DNA of 64,000 bases from NCBI GenBank assembly GCA_025359065.1, contig JANYHM010000080.1:1-64000 (forward strand). The letters run 5' to 3'. Every line of letters starts with the position of its first letter. Positions within the stretch are counted from its first letter, which is position 1. Under the pieces are notes generated by a model. It was not told the origin of the DNA. It made no database searches and saw only the letters and a list, made by a program, of their open reading frames with translations. The translations under genes were made by a program, and so were the position numbers. Positions 54,874-63,986 of the stretch are shown here, in pieces. Source of the stretch: Synechococcales cyanobacterium GL140_1_metabinner_5_sub (GTDB taxonomy: Bacteria > Cyanobacteriota > Cyanobacteriia > Cyanobacteriales > Chamaesiphonaceae).

Positions 54874-57252
54874 ATGGAACAACCTCTCCAGCTAGATTCC
54901 AAGATTTATCAAACTGATGGCAATGTCGTATTCTTCCCTGTTCGGCACCATAGCCCTGCTGCTGCCCGCATTATCCGGCAACTGATCCAAGAAATCAAAC
55001 CAACGGCGATCGCCATCGAAGGCCCCAGCGACTTCAATGCACAGATCTCGGAGCTCTTTTTATCTCATCAACTGCCGATCGCTATCTATAGTTACATTCA
55101 AACTACCGAAACTCGCCGAGGAGCTTTTTACCCTTTTTGTATTTATTCTCCCGAATGGCAAGCCCTGCAAAGCGCCCATAAATATAATATCCCGGTAGAG
55201 TTTATTGATCTTCCCTGGGCAGATTCTCCCACTAATCGCACAAGCCAAAATTACTACAGCGACGAAAGCTTTAGTCACAGCAGCTATGTAGATACCCTCT
55301 GTCAAAAGCTTGGTCTTCCGGACTTTGATACTCTTTGGGACACCCTCTTTGAAATAGATCCCAACCTATCTATTAACGAATACTTAGAACGCTGCCATCA
55401 GTTTTGCTATCATCTGCGCACCAGTGAGCAGCAATCATCCAGCTCTGACCAACAGCGGGAAGCTTTCATGGCCGAGCAAATTCGATCGCTGATCTCACGA
55501 TATCCCGGCAAAACATTAGTAGTTACCGGCGGTTTTCATAGTTATCCTTTATATCGATTAGTCGTCCTTCACCAAGACCCTCCAGAAATACCTATAGATC
55601 TCACCCCGATCCCTGTACCAGAGGTGATCGTTCAAGGTATTGCCCTTACCCCCTACTCCTATGATCGGCTAGATAATCTCACCGGCTACAACTCAGGGAT
55701 GCCCAACCCCGGTTTTTATCACGCAGTCTGGCATCAAAGATCTCAACAGAACGCATCTAACCAAACAATCCCGGCTTCCTTGATGGGTGAGGGTGAGTCA
55801 ACATCGCACAGCCTAGTCGATCGCCTTCTCTCCAAAATCATCACATTCCTCCGCCAGCGCCAACAAATCGCTAGCACCGCCGATTTCATCGCTGTCAAAA
55901 CCCTTGCTCAAGGACTCGCTGACCTGCGCAGTCACCCCGAAATTTGGCGACAAGACCTAATCGATGGCGTAATTGGTGGACTAGTCAAAGAAGACGCAGG
56001 CAGCGCTCATCCCTTTTTGGCCGCAGTGCAAGCCGTATTTCGAGGAGGCGATCGAGGTCAATTAGCTGTTGGAACCACTTTACCCCCTCTAGTCCAAGAT
56101 CTTTATCAACAGCTACATCATCTCGACATTTTTCCTACCGACAAACCCCGAGATATTGACCTAGATCTTACTCCTCATCAAGAATCTGCACGCCCAATAT
56201 CCGCATTACTACATTCGATGAAGATTCTAGGAATCGCTGGCTGCAATCGAACCGGTGGCACTAATTTTACAACTCGCCAAGATTTGGTGAAAATCTGGGA
56301 ATGCTGGCAACTACAATGGTCTCCAGAATTTGATGCCAGCTCCATCGAAGCAGCAATTTACGGTACAACAGTAGCCGAAGCCACTGTCGCTAAGTTAAGA
56401 GAACGCGCCGATCAGCTCCAGCGTAACGCCGAAGGCGCAGCTTTACTGTTATTAGATGCCGGTTTAGCGGGAGTACAAGAACTTACTCCCGAGTTTTATC
56501 CACGTCTAGTAGAGCTGATTCGTCAAGATGGAGATTTTTTGTCGATCGCCCGATCACTCCGGCATTTGCTTTATCTCTATCGCTATGATGAAGTATTAGG
56601 CACCAGGTCAAAAACAGATTTAGCCACTATTTTAGTAGAAGCCTTTCAGCGAGGACTATGGTTATTAGATAGTCTGGGTACGCCAGGAGCAGATCAAGAT
56701 TTATTAAAAGGCTTGGCCGGTTTGTTGGAAGCTTATGAATGTTGTGGTGCTCTGTTGCTCGATCGCAAGCCAGAATTTTTACAGGTGCTAGAGCGGGTAA
56801 GTCAAGATACCTCTCAGACTGCTTCAATGCGGGGCGGATCGATCGGTGTTCTTTGGGTGCTAGGTGCGATGGGAGCTAAAGATATTTTGGCAACTATCAA
56901 CTATTATTGTCAGCCAAATTCTTTAGGCGATTTTCTCACTGGCTTATTTTATTTGGCACGAGAAACTACTCAGCGGGCACCCGGATTGCTGTTAAGCATT
57001 GATAAATTATTGTTAGCTTACGAAGACAATGAATTTTTGGAAGCCTTGCCCTCTTTGCGTTTAGCCTTTGGTTACTTTACCCCACGGGAGAAGCATTTAA
57101 TGGCCAAAAATTTGCTGCAATCTACTGGCTCTATTGGTGTGGCCACTAATGAACTGTTGTTACCGGTGAGAATTGAAGATGCCATGCAGGCTATCGAGTT
57201 GGAATCTAGACTGTTTGCGTTGGCCGATCAGTATGGTTTTCGGCAATCGTAA
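54874..57252 (+). CDS. DUF5682 family protein (YehM-like), 792 aa
   Basis: The N terminus (VVFFPVRHHSPAAARIIRQLI, then AIAIEGPSDFN) has the family signature: conserved RHHSP and EGP, and later PVEFIDLPW and LVVTGGFHSYPL, resembling TraB/EreA-like folds. The C-terminal half (about 420-790) is helical and Leu-rich. E. coli YehM, of similar length, belongs to the yehL-yehM-yehP-yehQ MoxR cluster; here the YehP- and YehQ-like genes are at 10.2-13.3 kb. ATG 54874 is 24 bases after lepA; an in-frame GTG at 54850 is possible. Followed by a strong terminator. Confidence 0.85.
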   Translation: MEQPLQLDSKIYQTDGNVVFFPVRHHSPAAARIIRQLIQEIKPTAIAIEGPSDFNAQISELFLSHQLPIAIYSYIQTTETRRGAFYPFCIYSPEWQALQSAHKYNIPVEFIDLPWADSPTNRTSQNYYSDESFSHSSYVDTLCQKLGLPDFDTLWDTLFEIDPNLSINEYLERCHQFCYHLRTSEQQSSSSDQQREAFMAEQIRSLISRYPGKTLVVTGGFHSYPLYRLVVLHQDPPEIPIDLTPIPVPEVIVQGIALTPYSYDRLDNLTGYNSGMPNPGFYHAVWHQRSQQNASNQTIPASLMGEGESTSHSLVDRLLSKIITFLRQRQQIASTADFIAVKTLAQGLADLRSHPEIWRQDLIDGVIGGLVKEDAGSAHPFLAAVQAVFRGGDRGQLAVGTTLPPLVQDLYQQLHHLDIFPTDKPRDIDLDLTPHQESARPISALLHSMKILGIAGCNRTGGTNFTTRQDLVKIWECWQLQWSPEFDASSIEAAIYGTTVAEATVAKLRERADQLQRNAEGAALLLLDAGLAGVQELTPEFYPRLVELIRQDGDFLSIARSLRHLLYLYRYDEVLGTRSKTDLATILVEAFQRGLWLLDSLGTPGADQDLLKGLAGLLEAYECCGALLLDRKPEFLQVLERVSQDTSQTASMRGGSIGVLWVLGAMGAKDILATINYYCQPNSLGDFLTGLFYLARETTQRAPGLLLSIDKLLLAYEDNEFLEALPSLRLAFGYFTPREKHLMAKNLLQSTGSIGVATNELLLPVRIEDAMQAIELESRLFALADQYGFRQS

Positions 57253-57285
57253 AAAAAGCTGAAGAAAATCATCTTCAGCTTTTTT
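57251..57285. terminator. rho-independent terminator after DUF5682 gene
   Basis: AGCTGAAGA (57257-57265) / TCTTCAGCT (57272-57280) with a six-base loop, A6 before and T5 after. It can also stop minus-strand transcription coming from the aquaporin gene. Confidence 0.92.
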
Positions 57286-57304
57286 CTGTAAACCTATCTG
57301 TTGA

Positions 57305-58084
57305 CTATTCCGTCACATTGCCCGCCTTTTCTTCAAACACGTTTAGATATAAGTAACCAGCCAACACCGCCCCTAAAATCGGAGCCAACCAAAACAACCA
57401 AACCTGTGCCAACATTTCTGCCTTACCAAATATCGCCACCACGATCGCGGGGCCAGTAGTCCGAGCCGGATTCACCGAAGTATTAGTCACCGGAATACTC
57501 ACCAAGTGAATCAACATCAGCATCAGACCAATCGGAATCCCTGCAAAACCCTGAGGCGCACGTTTATCAGTAGCTCCCAAAATAGTCATCAAAAAGAAAA
57601 AAGTCATCACCATCTCCACCAAAAAGCAGGCCACCAAACCGTAGTTTTGAGGAGAATGTGCCATAAATCCATTGGTCGCCAAAGGATTAGTACCATTTAA
57701 AGAATAACCATCTTTACCATTAGCGATCAAATAAAGAAACAGCGCCGATGTAAAAGCCCCTGCTACCTGTGAACCAATATAGGGTAACAGCTCCTTAGAC
57801 GGAAACCGCTTGCTAGCCCACAGACCAAAAGACACCGCCGGATTGAGATGACAACCCGAAATGTGCCCGATCGCGTAAGCCATGCTCACCACCGTTAGAC
57901 CAAAGGCGATCGACACCCCAAAAGTCCCAATACCCAACGCCGAAGCCGCCTTCGCCGCAGCCTCACCAGCCCCCTGAGTCTTTGCCTCAGTATAAGAAGC
58001 CGCCAACACAGCACTGCCACAACCACCCAACACCAACCAAGCTGTGCCTAAAAATTCGGCAATACAGCGCTTCGTCAAATTCAT
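57305..58084 (-). CDS. aquaporin/MIP family channel (AqpZ-like), 259 aa
   Basis: Six membrane helices and two half-helices with the paired NPA motifs: [12 protein letters not shown] and [14 protein letters not shown]-terminal [19 protein letters not shown] is the AqpZ opening, and the Arg after the second NPA is the selectivity-filter Arg. A loop of about 20 residues near 75-95 of the first half ([19 protein letters not shown]) is longer than in E. coli AqpZ. Water channel; cyanobacterial AqpZ helps volume regulation. A terminator for ndhA lies just upstream, so it is read separately. Confidence 0.93.
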   Translation of the reverse strand: MNLTKRCIAEFLGTAWLVLGGCGSAVLAASYTEAKTQGAGEAAAKAASALGIGTFGVSIAFGLTVVSMAYAIGHISGCHLNPAVSFGLWASKRFPSKELLPYIGSQVAGAFTSALFLYLIANGKDGYSLNGTNPLATNGFMAHSPQNYGLVACFLVEMVMTFFFLMTILGATDKRAPQGFAGIPIGLMLMLIHLVSIPVTNTSVNPARTTGPAIVVAIFGKAEMLAQVWLFWLAPILGAVLAGYLYLNVFEEKAGNVTE

Positions 58085-58100
58085 ATTTCAGTTCCTAATA

Positions 58101-58139
58101 GAAAATCACTCCAAAAGCCTCACAAAGCTTCTGGAGTGA
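58101..58139 (-). terminator. terminator of ndhA
   Basis: On the minus strand ATCACTCCA...TGGAGTGAT (58131-58139 / 58104-58112) forms a 9-bp stem, extended by AAGC/GCTT after a one-base bulge, followed by TTTT. It lies between the ndhA stop (58206) and the aquaporin ATG (58084). Confidence 0.75.
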
Positions 58140-58205
58140 TCTTACCCTAATTTCGTTTTTTGTAAGTGATTCCTAACCAGAACAATAAAAAATCAGCCGA
58201 TTATT

Positions 58206-59324
58206 CTAACCGCCAAAGAAAGCCGGAAAAGAAATCTTTAGCGCCGCAGTTAACAGCAAATTCGCCAAGGCGATCGGCAGCAAGAATTTCCAACCCAAAT
58301 TCAATAGCTGGTCAATCCGTACCCGAGGCACAGTCCAACGAGTCAGCACTGCCAAAAACACCAGCATATAAGCTTTCAGCACAGTCATGGTGATGCCTAA
58401 CGAAGCATCCAAAACTTGCAGCCAAGCACTGTTGGGGTCGGCATTAATCAAATTAGCAATCAGCTCGATCGGAATCGGACTCGACCAGCCGCCCAAATAC
58501 AAAATCGCCACAAATAGCGCCGACAGCACCAAGTTCACATAAGAAGCAATGTAGAACAAAGCAAACTTCATCCCAGAATACTCCGTCTGATACCCTGCTA
58601 CCAGCTCCTCCTCAGCCTCTGGCAAATCAAACGGCAGTCGTTCGCACTCAGCTAACGCCGCAATCCAAAACACCACAAACCCAAAAGGCTGTCGCCAAAT
58701 ATTCCAAGACAGAATACCCATTCCAGCTTGCTGATCCACAATGTCGATCGTACTCAAACTATTCGACATCATCACCACCGCCAATACCGCCAGCGCCAAT
58801 GGAATCTCGTAGCTAATCGACTGTGCCGCAGCTCTCAAACCGCCCAACAAAGAATATTTATTATTGGAGGCGTAGCCCGACATGAGCAGACCGATCGGCG
58901 CAATGCTAGACAAAGCAATCCACAAAAACACCCCAGTAGTAATGTTAGTCACCACCAAATTCTGACCAAAGGGCACAATCAGATAAGAAAGAAATACTGG
59001 CAATACTACTAAAATTGGCCCGATCGTAAACAGGTAAGGATCAGAGTTTGCCGGTGAAATATCTTCCTTAAACAGCAACTTCAAACCATCTGCCACCGGC
59101 TGCAACACTCCCAACGGGCCAGCAAACTCTGGACCAATTCGCTGCTGCGCCGCCGCCGACACCTTGCGCTCTAGCCACACGTTCACAAACACCCCAAAAA
59201 CAGCACCAATCAGCATCAGCACCATCGGGAAAGGCATCCACAGCACCTTGGCCAGCTCACTGGTAATCCCAAAGTCAACCAGGGATTCGATAAAAGTTCC
59301 TTGTAAGTCAATACCAGCGTTCAT
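58206..59324 (-). CDS. ndhA: NAD(P)H-quinone oxidoreductase subunit 1
   Basis: Membrane subunit of the photosynthetic NDH-1 complex, homologous to NuoH/ND1; it forms the quinone-binding site. 372 residues from [12 protein letters not shown], the usual cyanobacterial start (an ATG two codons upstream is possible). Conserved pieces include [51 protein letters not shown] and [20 protein letters not shown] with the acidic quinone-channel residues. ndhI, ndhG and ndhE, commonly next in cyanobacterial operons, are not downstream here. Confidence 0.96.
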   Translation of the reverse strand: MNAGIDLQGTFIESLVDFGITSELAKVLWMPFPMVLMLIGAVFGVFVNVWLERKVSAAAQQRIGPEFAGPLGVLQPVADGLKLLFKEDISPANSDPYLFTIGPILVVLPVFLSYLIVPFGQNLVVTNITTGVFLWIALSSIAPIGLLMSGYASNNKYSLLGGLRAAAQSISYEIPLALAVLAVVMMSNSLSTIDIVDQQAGMGILSWNIWRQPFGFVVFWIAALAECERLPFDLPEAEEELVAGYQTEYSGMKFALFYIASYVNLVLSALFVAILYLGGWSSPIPIELIANLINADPNSAWLQVLDASLGITMTVLKAYMLVFLAVLTRWTVPRVRIDQLLNLGWKFLLPIALANLLLTAALKISFPAFFGG

Positions 59325-59379
59325 CGCCACCTCATAGTCGATCGACAGAATTTTCCAAATATTGGGGACAGTCTATCCC

Positions 59380-59412
59380 CCTGCTCAGTATATCCCTCCT
59401 GCTCAGTATATC
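59380..59412. repeat. 15-bp direct repeat upstream of ndhA
   Basis: CCTGCTCAGTATATC occurs twice (59380-59394 and 59398-59412) with an 18-base period, 56-88 bases upstream of the ndhA start codon. The spacing is about one and three-quarter helical turns. Could be a tandem operator or a local duplication; nothing recognisable binds it. Confidence 0.7.
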
Positions 59413-59475
59413 GGCGAAAATTAATACATAGAGTTTTGCAGCAGCCTACCAGGATTCGACTCTGCCAGCTCCTAT

Positions 59476-60273
59476 TTAAGCCCAGCCCTTTAAAATGTAA
59501 GTCCACAGTCCCACATACTCTTTCAAAGCCACCGTAAACTTATCCAATTTTTCGGTATTAGGAATAATCCCCAAAATAAATGCTTCCGCAGTACGAAACG
59601 GTTCATCTAACTCATTCTGAGAAATCAAATAGTCACTGGGAGCCGGAATGATATCCATACCCAACTTGCGAAAAATTCGCACTGATCGGGGCATGTGAAA
59701 GGCTGATGTAACCAGCAGCACCTGTTTGATATTGCGCTCTTTCATGATTTTTTGCACATTCACCGCATTCTCATAGGTATTCAAAGAGGTAGGATCTTCA
59801 ATAATTGCTGTCGCCGGAATACCATAATCTTTTTGAAACATCTTCGAGATATCAGAAGATTCTGGATCACCCCCATCCATCCAATCCGCCCGACCACCGC
59901 TAATAATTACCAGCGGAGCCTTACCCTGTTTATAGAGCTGTGCCGTATAAGTCACCCGATCGCCCTGCTCCCGTAAATCTGGGTTCACTCTGGGGTAAGC
60001 CACCGATCGAGTGGCACCGCCCAATAAGACAATCGCCTCAGCTTTGGGCAACTCACCGGCTGGAATATATCGCCACTCCAAAGATTGCAGCATTCCATTA
60101 ACCACCCACACATTACTCGATAGCCAAATTACCGCCAAAGAAAGGCCGATCGGGATTGCCGACCACTTAGATTTACGCCAGATCATCACCAGCGCCACTA
60201 TTAGTAAAATACTGGCTACGCCTAAAGGATAGATCAACAGCAGGGGAAAAAGTTTAGAAAGAAAAAGTGCCAT
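59476..60273 (-). CDS. YdcF family protein (DUF218), 265 aa
   Basis: Two N-terminal membrane helices (LFPLLLIYPLGVASILLIVALVM by about residue 30, and IPIGLSLAVIWLSSNVWVV) then a DUF218 domain: AEAIVLLGGATRS, KAPLVIISGGRADW, EDPTSLNTYENAVN and VLLVTSAFHMPRSVRIFRKLG. These SanA/ElyC/YdcF-type domains bind a nucleotide-like ligand and are linked to envelope or cyclic-nucleotide biology. Same strand as ndhA, 151 bases upstream of it. Confidence 0.88.
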   Translation of the reverse strand: MALFLSKLFPLLLIYPLGVASILLIVALVMIWRKSKWSAIPIGLSLAVIWLSSNVWVVNGMLQSLEWRYIPAGELPKAEAIVLLGGATRSVAYPRVNPDLREQGDRVTYTAQLYKQGKAPLVIISGGRADWMDGGDPESSDISKMFQKDYGIPATAIIEDPTSLNTYENAVNVQKIMKERNIKQVLLVTSAFHMPRSVRIFRKLGMDIIPAPSDYLISQNELDEPFRTAEAFILGIIPNTEKLDKFTVALKEYVGLWTYILKGWA

Positions 60274-60315
60274 GGGCTTGGTAAATAACCGTTGCCCACA
60301 TTGTAGCCTGCCAAA

Positions 60316-61518
60316 CTACTTGGGTTGCGACGCTATGCTCGATAACTTGGCACGATCCCAACCATTTTTAAAGAGCTTTTTGGAATCATCATTTACTTCC
60401 GCCGCCTTAGCAGCCAGAGCACTAAGCTGATCCACCGGGCGGTCTTGATAGCTGTCACTCATCGTCATGTACTTTTTATACAGTTTTAATCCAGGCAGGT
60501 CTACTGTGAATTCTGTCGGGATACGATAGGTTTTAGCTGGGTATTTTGCTCGAATTGCAGTGATCGATTGGTAATAGCGGTGAAATTCTTTGACTGTAGC
60601 TAACAAATCTTGAAATTTGGCATAAGATGCCTGATAACGCTTCTTGAGTCCAATAAACTGCAAAACTTTCCGGTGAGTATCTGGAGAGTTAGCTTCTTCT
60701 TTTAACTCTAGCACCGCACCGATTTTTTCAAAGGCATTAGATTTTTCTAACACCATCAACATCAAACCATCTAAATCGACTAAATTCGCCCCGTCCAACC
60801 GCTCGATCGACTCACCAATTTTGCCAATGATCGAATAGTCTGACATGTGGCTTTTCTTGAACAGTCGTAGCAGCTCCACCCCAAAGTCATTTTCTGAAAC
60901 CTTGACTATTTCTGAAGCATAGGTGGCGATCGCCGATCGTCCTTCTTCAGTTTTTAGCTCACCACAGACGGCCTCAGCCTTACGCAGAACTTTCTTTTTT
61001 AACTCAGCTCTATCTAGTTCTTCTTTGTTTAAATTATGAGTAACATAATCATAAAAATCTTGCTGAGATTTGCTATGAAATTGAGACTCTATCTGATAAA
61101 TTGCAGCAAAGCTCTTCTGGGCAGATATTGCCACATTTAGCATATCTACTACCGCATTTAAATCGGTATATTCATAGACATTGTGAGCAATATAGCTCTT
61201 GATTTTAGAGAACATCGAAAATTCATTGTTCTGGAATTTCTCGCTGTCTAAATTTTCGGCCTTTTGCACCAAATACTTTAAATTGGTCAAATCTCGGCGA
61301 TGCTGTCTGATATCGTTTTCCGGTACTTGCTCCTTCAAAAATCTTTGTACCATGTTGTTGGAAGAAGATGCCGAAAATTTCTTAAAATTTTTGACAGCAT
61401 AACCAACGGACAACAAAAACAAGCTACCAGCAACTACCGCTAAAACTGGTGCTGCACCAACCAATGGTGAAGAATCAGGGATATTGGAATTAGAGGGTGT
61501 GGTAGTGGAAGTCGGCAT
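60316..61518 (-). CDS. membrane-anchored protein of unknown function, 400 aa
   Basis: One membrane helix near the N terminus (PVLAVVAGSLFLLSVGYAV, about 21-40), a Ser/Asn linker, then about 350 residues, helical and strongly charged, with Lys/Glu-rich coiled-coil stretches (NLKYLVQKAENLDSEKFQNN) and a basic C terminus. Cytoplasmic orientation is likely by positive-inside. I chose ATG 61518 with AGGA upstream rather than the in-frame TTG at 61536. No family recognised. Located 43 bases upstream of the YdcF gene on the same strand, so an operon is possible. Confidence 0.75.
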   Translation of the reverse strand: MPTSTTTPSNSNIPDSSPLVGAAPVLAVVAGSLFLLSVGYAVKNFKKFSASSSNNMVQRFLKEQVPENDIRQHRRDLTNLKYLVQKAENLDSEKFQNNEFSMFSKIKSYIAHNVYEYTDLNAVVDMLNVAISAQKSFAAIYQIESQFHSKSQQDFYDYVTHNLNKEELDRAELKKKVLRKAEAVCGELKTEEGRSAIATYASEIVKVSENDFGVELLRLFKKSHMSDYSIIGKIGESIERLDGANLVDLDGLMLMVLEKSNAFEKIGAVLELKEEANSPDTHRKVLQFIGLKKRYQASYAKFQDLLATVKEFHRYYQSITAIRAKYPAKTYRIPTEFTVDLPGLKLYKKYMTMSDSYQDRPVDQLSALAAKAAEVNDDSKKLFKNGWDRAKLSSIASQPK

Positions 61519-61634
61519 TGGAATTCCTAAACGCAAAAATAAATTCTGGCGACCGCACCACCAAAAGAATGGGTTACAGAACTATTTTTAGTTTACCCAG
61601 TTTACTGACTGGTCACACACCCCCACATCAAAAA

Positions 61635-63320
61635 TTAAAATAAATCGAGATCGGTCAAGGCACCCAAGCTACTCGAAGAAACTAGCTTGGCATACTTGCC
61701 TAAAACGCCAGTGCTATAGCGGGGAGCCGGAGCTTGCCATTGAGCGCGCCGAGTAGCCAACTCCGCAGCCGATACGCTTAGTTCCAAAGAAAGTTTTTCA
61801 GCATCGATCGAAATAGTATCGCCTTCCTGAACCAAAGCGATCGTGCCACCCACATAGGCTTCGGGTGCCACATGCCCCACCACCATGCCATAGGTGCCAC
61901 CCGAAAAACGTCCGTCGGTAATTAGACCAACCGAGTCTCCCAAGCCCGCCCCAATAATCGCTGCTGTGGGAGCCAACATTTCTCGCATTCCCGGGCCACC
62001 TTTAGGGCCTTCGTAACGAATCACAATTACATCACCAGCCTTGATTTTGCCGGCCAAAATGGCATCTAAGCAAGCTTCTTCCGATTCAAACACTCGTGCA
62101 GGGCCAGAGATCTTTGGATTTTTTACTCCACTAATTTTTGCCACTGAGCCTTCGGTAGCCAAGTTGCCTTTGAGTACCGCCAAGTGGCCTTGGGCATACA
62201 TTGGTCGCTCCCAAGGTCTAATCACATCTTGGTCAGCCCGAGGAACTGCTGGAATCTCAGCCAACACTTCCGCCACAGTTTGACCACTGATAGTCAACGC
62301 ATCGCCGTGGAGCAAACCATGCTCTAAGAGCATTTTCATGACTTGAGGAATGCCGCCCGCTCGATGCAAATCAGTAGCCACATATTTTCCGGAAGGCTTC
62401 AGGTCACAGATTACCGGTACTTTTACCCGGATAGCTTCAAAGTCATCGATCGACAACGGCACTCCGATAGTTTTAGCGATCGCCAGCAAGTGCAGCACCG
62501 AGTTAGTGGAACCACCCACCGCCATAATTACAGCGATCGCATTTTCAAAAGCTTTGCGGGTCAGGATGTCGCTGGGCAAAATCTGGTTCCGAATCGCTTC
62601 GACTAATACATAAGCCGACTTCTCGGCGCTCTCGGCTTTTTCTTCATCTTCCGCCGCCATCGTAGAAGAATGTGGCAAACTCATTCCCATCGCCTCAAAG
62701 GCCGAAGACATCGTATTAGCCGTAAACATCCCCCCACAAGAACCTGCCCCAGGACAAGCTTTTTTCTCTATCGCAGTCAACTCGGCCTCATCAATTTTAC
62801 CGGCGCTAAACTGACCCACGGCCTCAAAAGAACTCACCACCGTCAGATCTTTACCATTGTGATGACCGGGCTTAATGGTGCCACCATACACAAAGATTGC
62901 CGGAATATTCATTCGTGCCATGGCCAACATGGCTCCCGGCATATTTTTATCACAGCCCCCGATCGCCAATACCGCATCCATACTCTGACCAGTACAGGCC
63001 GTTTCGATCGAGTCTGCAATCACTTCCCGCGATACCAACGAATATTTCATCCCCTCAGTACCCATCGAGATCCCATCACTGATGGTAATGGTGCCAAACA
63101 TTTGGGGCATGGCCTGGGCTTTCTTTAAAGCGGCTTCTGCCCGCAGCGCCAAAACATTGATTCCCATGTTACAGGGAGTAATCGTGCTGTAACCATTAGC
63201 CAGACCAACGATCGGTTTAGTAAAATCTCCATCTCCAAAACCCACTGCCCGCAACATAGCGCGGTTAGGGGATCTCTGTGTGCCTTGGGTAATGGCCTGA
63301 CTGCGACGATTATCTGCCAT
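61635..63320 (-). CDS. ilvD: dihydroxy-acid dehydratase
   Basis: Third common step of branched-chain amino-acid synthesis, making 2-keto acids from dihydroxy acids with an iron-sulphur cluster. Complete at 561 residues, cyanobacterial length. Cluster Cys appear in [12 protein letters not shown] and [18 protein letters not shown], a third upstream in TPCNMGIN; the C-terminal [20 protein letters not shown] binds the substrate/Mg. Monocistronic. Confidence 0.97.
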   Translation of the reverse strand: MADNRRSQAITQGTQRSPNRAMLRAVGFGDGDFTKPIVGLANGYSTITPCNMGINVLALRAEAALKKAQAMPQMFGTITISDGISMGTEGMKYSLVSREVIADSIETACTGQSMDAVLAIGGCDKNMPGAMLAMARMNIPAIFVYGGTIKPGHHNGKDLTVVSSFEAVGQFSAGKIDEAELTAIEKKACPGAGSCGGMFTANTMSSAFEAMGMSLPHSSTMAAEDEEKAESAEKSAYVLVEAIRNQILPSDILTRKAFENAIAVIMAVGGSTNSVLHLLAIAKTIGVPLSIDDFEAIRVKVPVICDLKPSGKYVATDLHRAGGIPQVMKMLLEHGLLHGDALTISGQTVAEVLAEIPAVPRADQDVIRPWERPMYAQGHLAVLKGNLATEGSVAKISGVKNPKISGPARVFESEEACLDAILAGKIKAGDVIVIRYEGPKGGPGMREMLAPTAAIIGAGLGDSVGLITDGRFSGGTYGMVVGHVAPEAYVGGTIALVQEGDTISIDAEKLSLELSVSAAELATRRAQWQAPAPRYSTGVLGKYAKLVSSSSLGALTDLDLF

Positions 63321-63411
63321 GCTGAAACTCCGCTGGAAAACCTACAAAATTGCTTAGGCTTTATATCTTAGTGCGATCGTGGGCTTTTGCCACAGGAAAA
63401 TTTCGGCAGCT

Positions 63412-63591
63412 TCATGATTGAGAAGGCACAGACTTGCGATTTCGACGATAAAAGCGATGGCGACAGAGTCGTTCTTCGCAAATAAAAGGATAAAAACCAA
63501 ACAGCGAAATGAAGCGATCAATACTACGTCTTCTGGAACGATAGACATCGGGGCAACGACACTTGGGACATCTATAACTAGTAACGCTCAT
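63412..63591 (-). CDS. zinc-ribbon small protein, 59 aa
   Basis: Too short for most gene finders but convincing: MSVTSYRCPKCRCPDVYRSR, an Arg-rich run, DRFISLFGFYPFIC, EERLCRHRFYRRN. Cys8 and Cys11 form one knuckle, Cys38 and Cys43 the other, with an extra Cys13. The CPKC...R-S-R-R-R...FGFYPF...C..C..RFYRR pattern is that of small bacterial zinc-ribbon proteins of unknown role. The second knuckle spacing (C-x4-C) is wider than the usual C-x2-C. Between ilvD and gatC, same strand. Confidence 0.7.
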   Translation of the reverse strand: MSVTSYRCPKCRCPDVYRSRRRSIDRFISLFGFYPFICEERLCRHRFYRRNRKSVPSQS

Positions 63592-63698
63592 TTAACGTAT
63601 TCCTGAAAATCTTGCTAAATATCTCAAGCTCAGTCTATCAGAAGAGTATGGTTTGTATTACATATTAAGTAAAAATAATTTAGCAAGATTTACTAATG

Positions 63699-63986
63699 TT
63701 AATCTTTCATGATTTTCGGCACTTTAAAAAAGCCACCTTCGATCGAGGGCGCGCTGTTATAAAGACCTTCTAAGTTAGGGTAGTCTACATGTTCATCGAC
63801 CCGAGTGATATTCTGCACGTCGATCGCCCGCAGAGTAGGCTCCACATTTGTAGTATCCAATTCGCTAAGCTGCTCAAAGTAATCTAAAATACTACTCATT
63901 TGTTGAGCATACTGTTCTTCTTCGGCAGCAGTTAATTCCAATCTGGCCAACAGAGCGACTTTGTGAACTTGGGCGGAGTCGAGCAT
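63699..63986 (-). CDS. gatC: aspartyl/glutamyl-tRNA amidotransferase subunit C
   Basis: The small stabilising subunit of GatCAB, which converts Glu-tRNA-Gln (and Asp-tRNA-Asn) to the amide form. 95 residues from ATG 63986: MLDSAQVHKVALLARLELTA, then YAQQMSSILDYFEQLSELDT, VEPTLRA and a C-terminal GFFKVPKIM, all standard. The frame upstream to the edge starts with TTG and adds only four residues. gatA and gatB are not in the window, as is normal in cyanobacteria. Confidence 0.96.
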   Translation of the reverse strand: MLDSAQVHKVALLARLELTAAEEEQYAQQMSSILDYFEQLSELDTTNVEPTLRAIDVQNITRVDEHVDYPNLEGLYNSAPSIEGGFFKVPKIMKD

